Source: Paludibacteraceae bacterium (GTDB lineage: Bacteria > Bacteroidota > Bacteroidia > Bacteroidales > Paludibacteraceae). From it: a DNA stretch of 64,000 nt. Shown here piece by piece: positions 27,709-36,449 of this stretch. The DNA lies in contig JAFZPM010000043.1 in assembly GCA_017550335.1 (NCBI GenBank), positions 1 through 64,000 on the forward strand. The letters run 5' to 3'. A program made the translations under genes and the position numbers. The notes beneath the pieces were generated by a model. That model was given only the letters and a program-made list of their open reading frames with translations. It was not told the DNA's origin and made no database searches. Position 1 is the first letter of the stretch; each line of letters starts with the position of its first letter.

Positions 27709-29310
27709 ATGGATAAAGCGGGGAAATCGGTTCTGAGGAAGTCCATCAAGGCAAGCGTGAAGGCATTGTCCGTCACGGAAAGGGCGGTGCGAGCCTCCCG
27801 GGTTTGGGCGAGTGTGGAGAAGGACCCTCGCTTCGTCTCGGCGAAGTATGTGCTGCTCTTCTGGTCGTTGCCGGATGAGGTGGATACCCATGCCTTCGTG
27901 GAGAAATGGCACGCCGAAAAGCATATATTGTTGCCTGTTGTCATAGGCGACACGCTGGAGATTAGGACCTACAAGGGCATGGAGAGCATGCGGAAGGGTG
28001 CATTCGATATCCTGGAGCCTACCGGCGAACCCTTCCTTGACTATCCGCTCATCGATTTGGCTATCGTGCCGGGGATCGGATTCGACGCTTCCGGCAACCG
28101 TCTAGGTCGCGGAAAAGGGTATTACGACCGGCTGTTGCCTCAACTGCAAGCCTATAGGATCGGGGTGTGTTTCCCTGAACAATATGTCTCCGCTGTGCCG
28201 ACTGAACCATGGGACAGCAAAATGGATAAAGTGATTTTTGGTACGATTATGGATAATGAACAAGTGATAAAACTGGGCAGGCTGGAACAGATCCTGCCGG
28301 AGGAGCTGGGTAATCGCTCCTTGGATTCCGTCTTTGTGCTGACGGACGAAAACACGCACCGTCTCTGCTTGGGTAAACTCTCCGGATTGGGGATCCCTGT
28401 CTCGAATGTGATTTGCATCAAGGCGGGTGATGACAACAAGGATGTCGAGGCGCTGGCCTCCGTATGGAGCCACCTCAGCCAACATGGAGCCACCCGTAAG
28501 TCTTTGATGATCAATCTAGGCGGAGGCATGGTCACCGACCTGGGCGGATTCGCCGCTTCCACCTTCAAACGGGGCATGGACTACATCAATGTGCCGACCA
28601 CCCTGCTGGGAACCATCGATGCGGCTGTGGGCGGCAAGACGGGTATCAACTTCGGCGGACTGAAGAACGAGGTGGGGGTGATCAACCCTTCCCGATCGGT
28701 TTTGATCGACGTGGATTTCCTGCGCACATTGGACAAGGAGAACTTCCTCTCAGGCTTCGCCGAGATGATCAAGCACGGACTGATCTCCTCCCGTGAGGTC
28801 TGGAACCATATCCTCCAGTTCGATCTGGATCATATCGACTACAATGCCCTCCCTTCCTTGGTGGAGGAGTCCATCCAGGTGAAGCGTGACATCGTGCGGG
28901 TAGACCCGACGGAGAAGGGTATCCGCAAGGCGCTGAACTTCGGTCATACGGTGGGTCACGCCTTCGAGAGCTACGCTATCCAGCAGAATGAGACGAAGCT
29001 GCATGGCTATGCGGTCGCTTGGGGTATGCTCGCGGAACTCTACCTCTCGTATAAACTGGTGGGATTCCCGAAGGAGGACTTCCTGCAGGCGGTTTCGTTG
29101 ATAAAGGAACATTACGGGTCGCTCTACATCACCTGCAAAGAGTATGATCTATTATACGAATTGATGACCCACGACAAGAAGAACGAGGGAGACGGACGCA
29201 TCCTCTTCACACTGTTGGGCGGTATCGGCGACATCCGGATCAACACCAATGTGGAGAAGAAGGATATCTTCGAGGCATTGGATTTTTATAGGGATACATT
29301 AGGAATATGA
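27709..29310 (+). CDS. aroB: Fusion: 5-formyltetrahydrofolate cyclo-ligase + 3-dehydroquinate synthase
   Basis: A single 533-codon frame joins two enzymes. Residues 1-180 are a complete 5-formyl-THF cyclo-ligase: SVLRKSIKASVKAL, the substrate segment LAIVPGIGFDASGNRLGRGKGYYDRLLP and the end VPTEPWDSKMDKVIFG. From Met181 (28249) to 533 is a full-length AroB: NLGGGMVTDLGGFAAS for NAD binding, AAVGGKTGINFGGLKNEVG, and LNFGHTVGHAFESYA with zinc-binding His. The two functions are folate recycling and the second step of the shikimate pathway. There is no stop at the junction. An internal start at 28249 (ATGGATAAT) could also give free AroB. It overlaps aroA by 4 nt. Confidence 0.9.
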   Translation: MDKAGKSVLRKSIKASVKALSVTERAVRASRVWASVEKDPRFVSAKYVLLFWSLPDEVDTHAFVEKWHAEKHILLPVVIGDTLEIRTYKGMESMRKGAFDILEPTGEPFLDYPLIDLAIVPGIGFDASGNRLGRGKGYYDRLLPQLQAYRIGVCFPEQYVSAVPTEPWDSKMDKVIFGTIMDNEQVIKLGRLEQILPEELGNRSLDSVFVLTDENTHRLCLGKLSGLGIPVSNVICIKAGDDNKDVEALASVWSHLSQHGATRKSLMINLGGGMVTDLGGFAASTFKRGMDYINVPTTLLGTIDAAVGGKTGINFGGLKNEVGVINPSRSVLIDVDFLRTLDKENFLSGFAEMIKHGLISSREVWNHILQFDLDHIDYNALPSLVEESIQVKRDIVRVDPTEKGIRKALNFGHTVGHAFESYAIQQNETKLHGYAVAWGMLAELYLSYKLVGFPKEDFLQAVSLIKEHYGSLYITCKEYDLLYELMTHDKKNEGDGRILFTLLGGIGDIRINTNVEKKDIFEALDFYRDTLGI

Positions 29311-30533
29311 GATACAAGATAACCGCACCTAAGCAGGACCTCTTCGCGGAGGTCATCCTGCCCGCTTCAAAGAGCATCAGCAACCGTGCCCTGATCATGG
29401 GAGCGGTGGGTCGCTCGCACCAGTCGATCCGAAACTTGGCGAAGTGCGACGACACGGATGTGCTGGTACGTGCGCTAACCGCTGGCGGCAACCACTTCGA
29501 CGTGGGGGCGGCGGGCACTTCCATGCGTTTCATGACAGCCTACCTGGCTTCCAAGCCGGGTGATTGGCACATCACGGGGAGCGAGCGGATGAAGCACCGT
29601 CCCATCGCGGTCCTGGTGGATGCGCTGAATGCGTTGGGGGCTGAAATAACCTACGAGGAGCAGGAGGGGTTCCCTCCGTTGCATATCCGCGGGACAGAAC
29701 TGAAAGGCGGACACATCGCTTTGGACGGAGGGGTGAGCAGCCAATTCATCTCCGCCATCCTGATGGTGGCCCCCTCCATGAAGGAGGGCCTCACGCTGGA
29801 GCTCAAGGGCAATATCGTCTCCGTCCCTTACATCCGCATGACGCTAGGCATGATGGCGGAGATGGGCATCCAATCGGAGTGGAAGGATAATATCATACGG
29901 GTGAGCCCGCAACTTTACAAGATCGGGGACTATGAGGTGGAGGCCGATTGGTCCGCCTCTTCCTACTGGTACGAGATGGCCGCCCTTTCCCAACAGAGTG
30001 GTATCCATCTCCCATACTTGCGGGAAGTGAGCTTCCAAGGAGATTCGGCGGTGAGGAAGATCTTCGAGCCATTGGGTATATCGACCCGATTCGAGCGGGG
30101 AGGTATCACCCTCTCACGAAGTGGCAAGCCGGTGGAGCGCTTCCGTTACGACTTTGTGGGGCAGCCGGATCTGGCGCAGACATTGGTGGTGACCTGCTGC
30201 GCCTTGGAGATCCCTTTCGAGTTCTCAGGTGTCCAGTCGCTGAAGATCAAGGAGACGGACCGCATCGCCGCGCTGAAGAACGAGTGCGCGAAGTTCGGTT
30301 ACCTGTTGACGGAGCCGGGCGAGGGTAGGCTCGCATGGAACGGAGAGCGTTGCGCGGCGCAGGAGGAACCTGTCGTGGCGACCTACGAGGATCACCGCAT
30401 GGCGATGGCTTTCGCACCGATGGCGATGGTGCGGGGCTCCGTGCTGATAGACCAACCCATGGTGGTCACGAAGTCCTACCCTGAGTTCTGGGAGCACCTC
30501 AAACAGGTCGGATTCGCGGTCGAGGAGATATAG
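29307..30533 (+). CDS. aroA: 3-phosphoshikimate 1-carboxyvinyltransferase (EPSP synthase)
   Basis: A 408-aa enzyme of the shikimate pathway joining PEP to shikimate-3-phosphate. Motifs: LPASKSISNRALIMGA, GAAGTSMRFMTAYLA, and IKETDRIAALKNECAKFG near the C-terminus. The start overlaps the AroB fusion stop (ATGA), so translation is coupled. Slightly shorter than the E. coli enzyme, as usual for Bacteroidales. Confidence 0.95.
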   Translation: MRYKITAPKQDLFAEVILPASKSISNRALIMGAVGRSHQSIRNLAKCDDTDVLVRALTAGGNHFDVGAAGTSMRFMTAYLASKPGDWHITGSERMKHRPIAVLVDALNALGAEITYEEQEGFPPLHIRGTELKGGHIALDGGVSSQFISAILMVAPSMKEGLTLELKGNIVSVPYIRMTLGMMAEMGIQSEWKDNIIRVSPQLYKIGDYEVEADWSASSYWYEMAALSQQSGIHLPYLREVSFQGDSAVRKIFEPLGISTRFERGGITLSRSGKPVERFRYDFVGQPDLAQTLVVTCCALEIPFEFSGVQSLKIKETDRIAALKNECAKFGYLLTEPGEGRLAWNGERCAAQEEPVVATYEDHRMAMAFAPMAMVRGSVLIDQPMVVTKSYPEFWEHLKQVGFAVEEI

Positions 30534-30560
30534 GCAAGGCCGAACTATAACGTCAGACGG

Positions 30561-30602
30561 GCTCGCCGGTTTGTTTCTCACGAACTGGCGAGCATGTTTT
30601 TG
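30561..30602 (+). terminator. Terminator after aroA
   Basis: GCTCGCCGGTT pairs with AACTGGCGAGC (one wobble), followed by ATGTTTTT. Confidence 0.75.
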
Positions 30603-30618
30603 TCCGCCGATCATGTTT

Positions 30619-30631
30619 GCAACCAGGTTGC
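30619..30631. promoter_or_regulatory. Perfect inverted repeat upstream of the metal-efflux gene (possible operator)
   Basis: GCAACCAGGTTGC, two 6-nt arms around one base, lies 14 nt upstream of the -7 element at 30645 and thus within the promoter. It could be bound by a metal-responsive regulator, but none is encoded nearby. Confidence 0.4.
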
Positions 30632-30644
30632 AGAAATCTTACTC

Positions 30645-30652
30645 TACTTTTG
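30645..30652 (+). promoter_or_regulatory. -7 promoter element of the efflux permease gene
   Basis: TACTTTTG, an exact TAnnTTTG match 24 nt before the ATG at 30676. A TTTG at 30616-30619 may be the -33 element, though the spacing is long. Confidence 0.55.
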
Positions 30653-30675
30653 TATCAAACAAAAAAGGATAAGTT

Positions 30676-32037
30676 ATGAGTGAGATTTTACATTTAATGA
30701 ATGAGATGTCCCCCTATCTGTTACTGGGATTTCTGCTTGCCGGGCTGATGCATGCCTTCATTCCCGGACGATTCTACACGAAGTATTTAGCGGACGACTC
30801 TTTCGGGTCTGTCCTCCGCGCCGCCTTGTTCGGCATACCGTTGCCGCTATGTTCCTGCGGTGTCATACCGACCGCCATGTCCATCCGTAAGGAGGGGGCA
30901 TCCAAGGGCGCTGTCACGTCGTTCCTGATCTCCACGCCTCAGACGGGTGTGGATTCCATCATCGCCACCTATAGTCTCATGGGATGGGCCTTCGCCATCA
31001 TCCGCCCCATCGCGGCGCTGGTCACGGCCATCTTCGGCGGTTCCATGGTGAATATCTTCGGCAAAGAGAAGGAGGAGCACATGCATTCGGCGGAGCATGC
31101 GCACGAGGCCTCACATGCCTGCTGCCACGATGATTCGTGCGGTTGCGGCCATGAGGAATCATGCGGTTGCGGCACACACTCCCATGAAGATTCCTCTTTC
31201 GGCGGGAAGATAAAGGAGGCGTTGGTCTATGCCTTTCAAGAGATGATGGAGGACATCGGCAAGTGGCTGATGATCGGACTCATCGTGGCGGGACTCATCA
31301 CGGTGTTCGTGCCGGACGAGGCTTTCGCGGTCTTCAAGGGGAACACTTTCGCCTCCATGCTGCTGGTGATCTGCATCGCCATACCCATGTATCTCTGTGC
31401 GACGGGCTCCATACCGATCGCTGTGGCATTGATTCTGAAAGGACTCACGCCTGGTGCGGGACTGGTCTTGCTGATGGCGGGTCCGGCCTGTAACATGGCC
31501 TCCATCCTCGTCGTCCGCAAGGTGCTTGGTACACGTACGCTGGTTACCTACCTCGCATCCATCATCGTAGGCTCCATCTGTTGCGGCATATTCATCGATT
31601 ACCTGCAATTCCATGGCATCGTGGACTTCCTCTCGAACCTTGTCGGCAGTGCCGCTTTGCACGAGGAGGGTGACTCATGGTTCTCATGGGCATGCACGGC
31701 GGTGCTCATCCTCCTGCTGATCAATGCGCTTGTGCTGCCTAAGCTGGGAATCGGTCACCACCACGCCCATGCGCATTGCTGCTGCGGCGAGGAGGGCCAC
31801 TGCGACCATGATGCGGCGCACTCCTCCAACCATTCCCACTACCATATCAAGGGGATGACCTGCAACCACTGCAGGGAGGCTGCGGAGAAGGCGTTGCGCG
31901 CTGTCGAGGGGGTCGTTTCCGTCACGGTGGACCTGGCCAGCGGAGAGGCCCATATCGAGGGCGACGCCAAGACGGAGGACCTGCGTCGGGCTTTGGAGGA
32001 GATCGGCTTCGCGCTACATGAGGAAGAAGCCATTTGA
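30676..32037 (+). CDS. SO_0444-family Cu/Zn efflux permease with C-terminal HMA domain
   Basis: A 453-aa membrane protein. The N-terminal permease part has PLPLCSCGVIPTAMSIRK, matching the conserved Cys-containing PLCSCG motif. A His/Cys-rich cytoplasmic-type loop follows (about 133-172, with repeats of HEESCGCG type). The second permease half is AIPMYLCATGSIPIAVALI with LLMAGPACNMASILVV. After a second His-rich stretch (HHHAHAHCCC) the C-terminal ~65 residues are an HMA domain (KGMTCNHCREAAEKAL, metal-binding CxxC). Expected role: export of copper or zinc from the cytoplasm. Confidence 0.9.
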   Translation: MSEILHLMNEMSPYLLLGFLLAGLMHAFIPGRFYTKYLADDSFGSVLRAALFGIPLPLCSCGVIPTAMSIRKEGASKGAVTSFLISTPQTGVDSIIATYSLMGWAFAIIRPIAALVTAIFGGSMVNIFGKEKEEHMHSAEHAHEASHACCHDDSCGCGHEESCGCGTHSHEDSSFGGKIKEALVYAFQEMMEDIGKWLMIGLIVAGLITVFVPDEAFAVFKGNTFASMLLVICIAIPMYLCATGSIPIAVALILKGLTPGAGLVLLMAGPACNMASILVVRKVLGTRTLVTYLASIIVGSICCGIFIDYLQFHGIVDFLSNLVGSAALHEEGDSWFSWACTAVLILLLINALVLPKLGIGHHHAHAHCCCGEEGHCDHDAAHSSNHSHYHIKGMTCNHCREAAEKALRAVEGVVSVTVDLASGEAHIEGDAKTEDLRRALEEIGFALHEEEAI

Positions 32038-32056
32038 GTATTCGGTTCATTTGTCG

Positions 32057-32064
32057 TACATTTG
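32057..32064 (+). promoter_or_regulatory. -7 promoter element of nudC
   Basis: TACATTTG, an exact TAnnTTTG match 33 nt before the nudC start. Confidence 0.55.
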
Positions 32065-32096
32065 TGTGGTAATTGAATCTCAGATGTTGGTAATGT

Positions 32097-32873
32097 ATGG
32101 CAATGATAGTGAATCCTAAGGAATCGGGTAGCGCATGTTTCGCATTGTCGGGAAGGGATCTCCTGCTGAAGGAGGGAGGAAAGGATCTATCCTTCAATGA
32201 CTTGTGCGAGTTGAAGGCTAAATTCGTTGAGGCTGATTTCTTCGACGAGCCATCCTTCGGGGTCTGTGCGATAGACCTTGGCGAGGGGAAGGATCTCCCG
32301 TCGGGCTATGAGTTGAAGACGATCCGTCAGTATTTCGCGGAGCATGCGGAGGAGGACTCCTTTCGCTTGGCACGTGCCCGCGCGTTGCTCGCATGGCGCA
32401 GGGATTGGAAGTTCTGCGGCAAATGCGGTGCTTCCCTACAAGATCATGCGGCACTCACCGCAAGGGTATGTCCCCAGTGTGGGAAGGTCTACTTCCCCCG
32501 CATAGAGCCATGCGTCATCGTGTTGGTGAACCGTGGAGATAAGATACTATTGGCCCGTCACAAGCAACGTAATCAGGACATATACGCCTGCATCGCTGGC
32601 TTCATGGAGGTGGGCGAATCCGCCGAGCACGCCGTGCGCCGTGAGATCATGGAGGAGGTAGGCATAACGGTGAAGAACGTACGTTACCGGGGCAGTCAGA
32701 GCTGGCCGTTCCCCGACCAGTTGATGCTGGCCTTCACCGCCGAATACGAGAGCGGGGAGATCAAACTGCAAAAGGATGAGCTGTCGGATGCCCGCTGGTT
32801 CGACAGGGAGAATTGCCCGGCAAGCCCGCAACCAGGCTCTATCGCTTATAAATTGATTCACAATGAGATATAG
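32097..32873 (+). CDS. nudC: NADH pyrophosphatase (NudC-type Nudix hydrolase)
   Basis: A 258-aa enzyme. A four-Cys zinc ribbon (FCGKCGASLQDH and VCPQCGKVYFPR) precedes the Nudix box GFMEVGESAEHAVRREIMEE. SQSWPFPDQLMLAF is the NudC SQPWPFP-type signature. It hydrolyses NAD(H) and removes NAD caps from RNA. Start could be ATG 32097 or ATG 32103. Confidence 0.94.
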   Translation: MAMIVNPKESGSACFALSGRDLLLKEGGKDLSFNDLCELKAKFVEADFFDEPSFGVCAIDLGEGKDLPSGYELKTIRQYFAEHAEEDSFRLARARALLAWRRDWKFCGKCGASLQDHAALTARVCPQCGKVYFPRIEPCVIVLVNRGDKILLARHKQRNQDIYACIAGFMEVGESAEHAVRREIMEEVGITVKNVRYRGSQSWPFPDQLMLAFTAEYESGEIKLQKDELSDARWFDRENCPASPQPGSIAYKLIHNEI

Positions 32874-32954
32874 GGGATGACCCATCTAAAGGTCTTCGAT
32901 GATTTTTATCGTAAAAAACAATTATTTTTAGTATGTTTTTTTGATTAAGATTTG

Positions 32955-32962
32955 TAATTTTG
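32955..32962 (+). promoter_or_regulatory. -7 promoter element of mscL
   Basis: TAATTTTG, an exact TAnnTTTG match 31 nt before mscL. Confidence 0.55.
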
Positions 32963-32993
32963 AACATTAAAAAAAACCAAAAATTACTAAGAA

Positions 32994-33428
32994 ATGAAAC
33001 TTTTAGATGAATTCAAAGAGTTTGCCATGAAGGGCAACGTCATCGACATGGCTGTCGGTGTGATTATTGGAGGTGCGTTCGGTAAGATCGTCTCCTCATT
33101 GGTTTCTGATATCTTCATGCCATTGGTCGGTTTGGCCGTAGGTGGTGTGGACTTCAGCGGTTTGTTCGTTCAATTGGGCGGCGACCAGAAATACGATACG
33201 CTCGCACAAGCACAAGAGGCTGGCGTGGCTACGTTGAACTATGGTAACTTCTTGCAGGTGACTTTCGACTTCTTGATCGTAGCGATCTGCATCTTTGCGT
33301 TCATCAAATTACTTAGCGCCCTGAAGAAGAAGAAGGAAGAGGCTCCTGCCGCTCCAGCTCCAGCTCCAGAGCCAACAAAGGAGGAGATCCTGTTGACGGA
33401 GATCCGCGACTTGTTGAAGAACAAATAA
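32994..33428 (+). CDS. mscL: Large-conductance mechanosensitive channel
   Basis: A 144-aa inner-membrane channel. N-terminal helix [22 protein letters not shown]1 [23 protein letters not shown]2 [18 protein letters not shown] and an Ala/Pro/Glu-rich C-terminal bundle. It opens on hypo-osmotic shock. Own promoter upstream and terminator at 33449. Confidence 0.97.
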   Translation: MKLLDEFKEFAMKGNVIDMAVGVIIGGAFGKIVSSLVSDIFMPLVGLAVGGVDFSGLFVQLGGDQKYDTLAQAQEAGVATLNYGNFLQVTFDFLIVAICIFAFIKLLSALKKKKEEAPAAPAPAPEPTKEEILLTEIRDLLKNK

Positions 33429-33448
33429 TCATATTGTCTATATAGAAT

Positions 33449-33481
33449 GAGGGAGGTCGTGTAAGGCCTTCCTCGTTTTTT
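33449..33481 (+). terminator. Terminator after mscL
   Basis: GAGGGAGG pairs with CCTTCCTC (one wobble), followed by GTTTTTTG. Confidence 0.8.
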
Positions 33482-33501
33482 GTTGTATAAGTTTTATTCG
33501 T

Positions 33502-34269
33502 ATGGAGAAGTTGACGGTCATAAAGGTCGGCGGTAAAATCGTCGAGGAGGAGAATACATTGAAGCAATTGCTGGAGAGGTTCTCCAAGGTGGAGGGCAAG
33601 AAGGTGCTGGTGCATGGGGGCGGACGCTCCGCAACGGCCCTCGCCGCTAAGTTGGGCATCGAGAGCAAGATGGTGGACGGACGACGCATCACGGATGCGG
33701 AGACGCTGAAGGTGGTGACGATGGTCTACGCAGGTTTGGTGAACAAGAACATCGTGGCGAGCCTGCAGGCATTGGGTCTGAACGCCTTGGGACTGACGGG
33801 CGCCGATCTGGATTATATGCGCTCGGACAAACGTCCGGTGAAGGAGGTCGATTACGGTTTTGTCGGAGACGTGAAGGCGGTGAACGCTTCCCTTCTGGCG
33901 GATCTGATCGGCAAAGGTGTGGTGCCTGTATTGGCTCCTCTGACACACGATGGCAAAGGTAACATGTTGAATACCAATGCGGACACTATCGCAGGTGAAG
34001 CCGCAAAGGCATTGTCACGCTTCTTCGACGTCACTTTGGTCTATTGTTTCGAGAAGAAGGGTGTGTTGCTCGACGAGAACGACGACGATAGTGTGATCCC
34101 TGAAATCACCCGTCCGCTCTTTGAGGAATATGTGAAGAAAGGCATCATCCAAGGTGGCATGATCCCTAAACTGGAGAACTCATTCGCCGCCATCAATGCA
34201 GGCGTATCCAAGGTGGTCATCACCAAGGCGGACGAGCTGGGCAAGGATTCAGGAACAGTGATTCGATAG
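33502..34269 (+). CDS. argB: N-acetyl(or N-succinyl)glutamate kinase
   Basis: A 255-aa amino-acid kinase. KVGGKIVEEENTLKQLL starts the ATP site, LVHGGGRSATALAAKLG and GADLDYMRSDKRPV bind substrate, and the C-terminus has GGMIPKLENSFAAINAG. It phosphorylates the acylated glutamate in arginine synthesis. Bacteroides species use N-succinyl intermediates, so the true substrate may be N-succinylglutamate (known in B. fragilis, inferred here). Island 1 begins immediately after it. Confidence 0.93.
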   Translation: MEKLTVIKVGGKIVEEENTLKQLLERFSKVEGKKVLVHGGGRSATALAAKLGIESKMVDGRRITDAETLKVVTMVYAGLVNKNIVASLQALGLNALGLTGADLDYMRSDKRPVKEVDYGFVGDVKAVNASLLADLIGKGVVPVLAPLTHDGKGNMLNTNADTIAGEAAKALSRFFDVTLVYCFEKKGVLLDENDDDSVIPEITRPLFEEYVKKGIIQGGMIPKLENSFAAINAGVSKVVITKADELGKDSGTVIR

Positions 34270-34320
34270 GAGTTTTACTCCGATCGAACCGCTACGAGGG
34301 GATAATGGGGGATAAGCTAA

Positions 34321-35589
34321 TTACTTCTTCGGTAGCGGTACGCTGATTTTGTAGAAATTGTGATAATGGGGGATTTTTGTGCCTTGCGCATCAAACAATT
34401 TCTCAGACTCTTTCTGCAATTCACAATCTTGGCCAGGATATAGAATAATGCATCGTGGCGAATAATCTTCAGGTAGCCCAGGCAACAGTCTTTCGTCACG
34501 TGCATTACCACTTATCTCACGGATATCATTAATATCCGCATGGTTTTTGTTTTGATAATCAGGTTTATACTTTGCGTCAAGAATTAATTTCTCTTCACGA
34601 ATCACGAAGTCTGCTACCTGACGTCCATAAAAGCCACGCTTCTGAAACAGGACCTCGTTCACGCTATTCTCCTTCAACTTACTCCACACCCACATCTCGT
34701 ACAACCGCGCCATATCAATCCAAAACGGAGGTGTGGCATTGCATTCTTCATCGTTGGCGTTGGTAACACTGTAATCAAACCGACGCAATAGCATTTTTGC
34801 CACACGGATGGCCTCTCGGTACTCCTTGAAAAGCTTATTGGTCGCCAAATGCTGAATCTGATAGGGCTCAATATCATCAGATATATGTCCGAACCTGGAT
34901 TTCAGGAGATTCAACAAAAGTGGTATATCTGTTTTTGAAAGTTGTCGCTGCAGACTTGTCCATTTCGCCATGATACGCTCGCAAAAAACCAGCGCACGCT
35001 TCAGCAAACGATTTTCGGGCGTGTCGTCAGTATATTCCTGAAACTGACAATAGATACGGTCCTGTCGTTGCTGAAACACATTTTGTTGCAAGTGTCGTCC
35101 CATCATAATCCGCCCCTTCACCTTCGCCTTCAGGTTCTCTTCACGTGTGATGTAGTCCTTCTTCAACCCACGTTTCACCAGACGGTCGAGCAACGATAGG
35201 TAGTGCAGAACCAACAAAGGGGTAAGTTGATTAAGGCACACCGGAGTTTGGATGGCAGGCTCATCGAATCGTATGCCATAACAATCTGAAAAATAATCCG
35301 ATTCATTTTGCGAATCCACCTCCAAGGCCGCCAAGAACATCTTCACGAAATCAGTATCTTCAACCTTTGGTGTAACCACCACCGCCAATTCATCTCTGAT
35401 TAACCATGAGGCACCAATGTAGTAGGAGGCACGATAATTTTGATCGATACCTAGATATTGCGGGGCGGACATGTATTGGGTCGGGACACCAACAAATTTT
35501 ACGGATTGTAATTGTTCCGTATATTGCTCTTCCCAATCTGATGATTCATTAAGCGACTGATGTTCAATTATCTGTATCGTTTGCATCAT
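34321..35589 (-). CDS. mcrC: McrC-like nuclease subunit of a modification-dependent restriction system
   Basis: A 422-aa protein. The N-terminal part (VGVPTQYMSAPQYLGIDQNY, ELAVVVTPKVEDTDFVKMF) and middle (KVKGRIMMGRHLQQNVF, QFQEYTDDTPENRLLKRAL) match McrC. The C-terminal PD-(D/E)XK core is ADFVIREEKLILDAKYKPD. With McrB it would cut DNA carrying modified bases. Its start overlaps the 3' end of the Bro-N gene by 26 nt. Codon and base use are AT-richer than in argB next door, which suggests acquisition. Confidence 0.88.
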   Translation of the reverse strand: MMQTIQIIEHQSLNESSDWEEQYTEQLQSVKFVGVPTQYMSAPQYLGIDQNYRASYYIGASWLIRDELAVVVTPKVEDTDFVKMFLAALEVDSQNESDYFSDCYGIRFDEPAIQTPVCLNQLTPLLVLHYLSLLDRLVKRGLKKDYITREENLKAKVKGRIMMGRHLQQNVFQQRQDRIYCQFQEYTDDTPENRLLKRALVFCERIMAKWTSLQRQLSKTDIPLLLNLLKSRFGHISDDIEPYQIQHLATNKLFKEYREAIRVAKMLLRRFDYSVTNANDEECNATPPFWIDMARLYEMWVWSKLKENSVNEVLFQKRGFYGRQVADFVIREEKLILDAKYKPDYQNKNHADINDIREISGNARDERLLPGLPEDYSPRCIILYPGQDCELQKESEKLFDAQGTKIPHYHNFYKISVPLPKK

Positions 35590-36424
35590 CGTCCTTAGTT
35601 TTATCTATCTGTCTCAATCCCTTTTTGGCATTCAATGGGGTCACTACCGAACGTCCCAATTGCTTTTCCAGTTCCTCACGTGCGGAACGTGCCACCCTAC
35701 CTCCTTTATGTGCCACGTTCATGTTCTCTCCGAATGTTTCAGGTTTTTGTGCTTTCGACAAATCAGTGGTAGCAGCTTCTGCCAACATGTTGAGAATTAA
35801 TTCGGTATTAGTCATGTTATCACGAAGATTCTCCTTCTTCAACCCTTTGAATTGCTTATACTCCTTGGTTGTTTTCCCGCTCCAAGTTTTTGTGATAATA
35901 TCGGTCAGCGTAGCAAATTGAGCCCCCTCTTCCACTCCACGTCGTTTCCATTCCTCGGTTAGTTCCTTGCGTACCTCGATAGATTTCAGTCGCTGGTTAA
36001 TCCAATTATCAGAATACCCCAAACGTTTGTAATCGAGCATGGCTTGTTCTATGGAAAGTTCAGGATCCTGCATTTGGTCAATTCGATTGCTTGCCACCTG
36101 CGCCATCCATAGCTTGAATGGTTCAGCCTTAGGAGACGGAATGGATTGGATGATACGGAAAATCTGTTCTAAATCAGCCACATCGGTTAGACGTTTTTTG
36201 CCATCATCCGCTTGTAATTTCAACTGGCTACAATTTGTAGCCGTTTCATTGCCCTCTTTTTTCAAACGTGTTTTAAGGACACTCCAGTACTTTCGTGGAT
36301 TGTCGCTGTCAGTTAATATTCCGACAACGTCAATCACTGAGAAATACCATTTCTCCTTCTCGTCGTCCCATGCGGTACGAACTTTCTTTTTTTCAAACAA
36401 TTGAATAGCTTGTTTCTGTGTCAT
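35564..36424 (-). CDS. Bro-N/antirepressor-like protein embedded in the mcrBC operon
   Basis: A 286-aa protein. The N-terminal ~100 residues are a Bro-N (BRO family) DNA-binding domain: WYFSVIDVVGILTDSDNPRKYW to LTDVADLEQIFRIIQSIPSP, then KLWMAQVASNRIDQ. A helical middle (AMLDYKRLGYSDNWINQRLKS) and a basic C-terminus follow. Such domains are common in phage antirepressors. It lies between mcrB (25 nt upstream) and mcrC (26-nt overlap), so it is expressed with them. It could regulate the locus or be a third component; neither is shown by sequence. Confidence 0.78.
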   Translation of the reverse strand: MTQKQAIQLFEKKKVRTAWDDEKEKWYFSVIDVVGILTDSDNPRKYWSVLKTRLKKEGNETATNCSQLKLQADDGKKRLTDVADLEQIFRIIQSIPSPKAEPFKLWMAQVASNRIDQMQDPELSIEQAMLDYKRLGYSDNWINQRLKSIEVRKELTEEWKRRGVEEGAQFATLTDIITKTWSGKTTKEYKQFKGLKKENLRDNMTNTELILNMLAEAATTDLSKAQKPETFGENMNVAHKGGRVARSAREELEKQLGRSVVTPLNAKKGLRQIDKTKDDDANDTDN

Positions 36425-36449
36425 GATTCATTAGTAACTATAAAAACAG

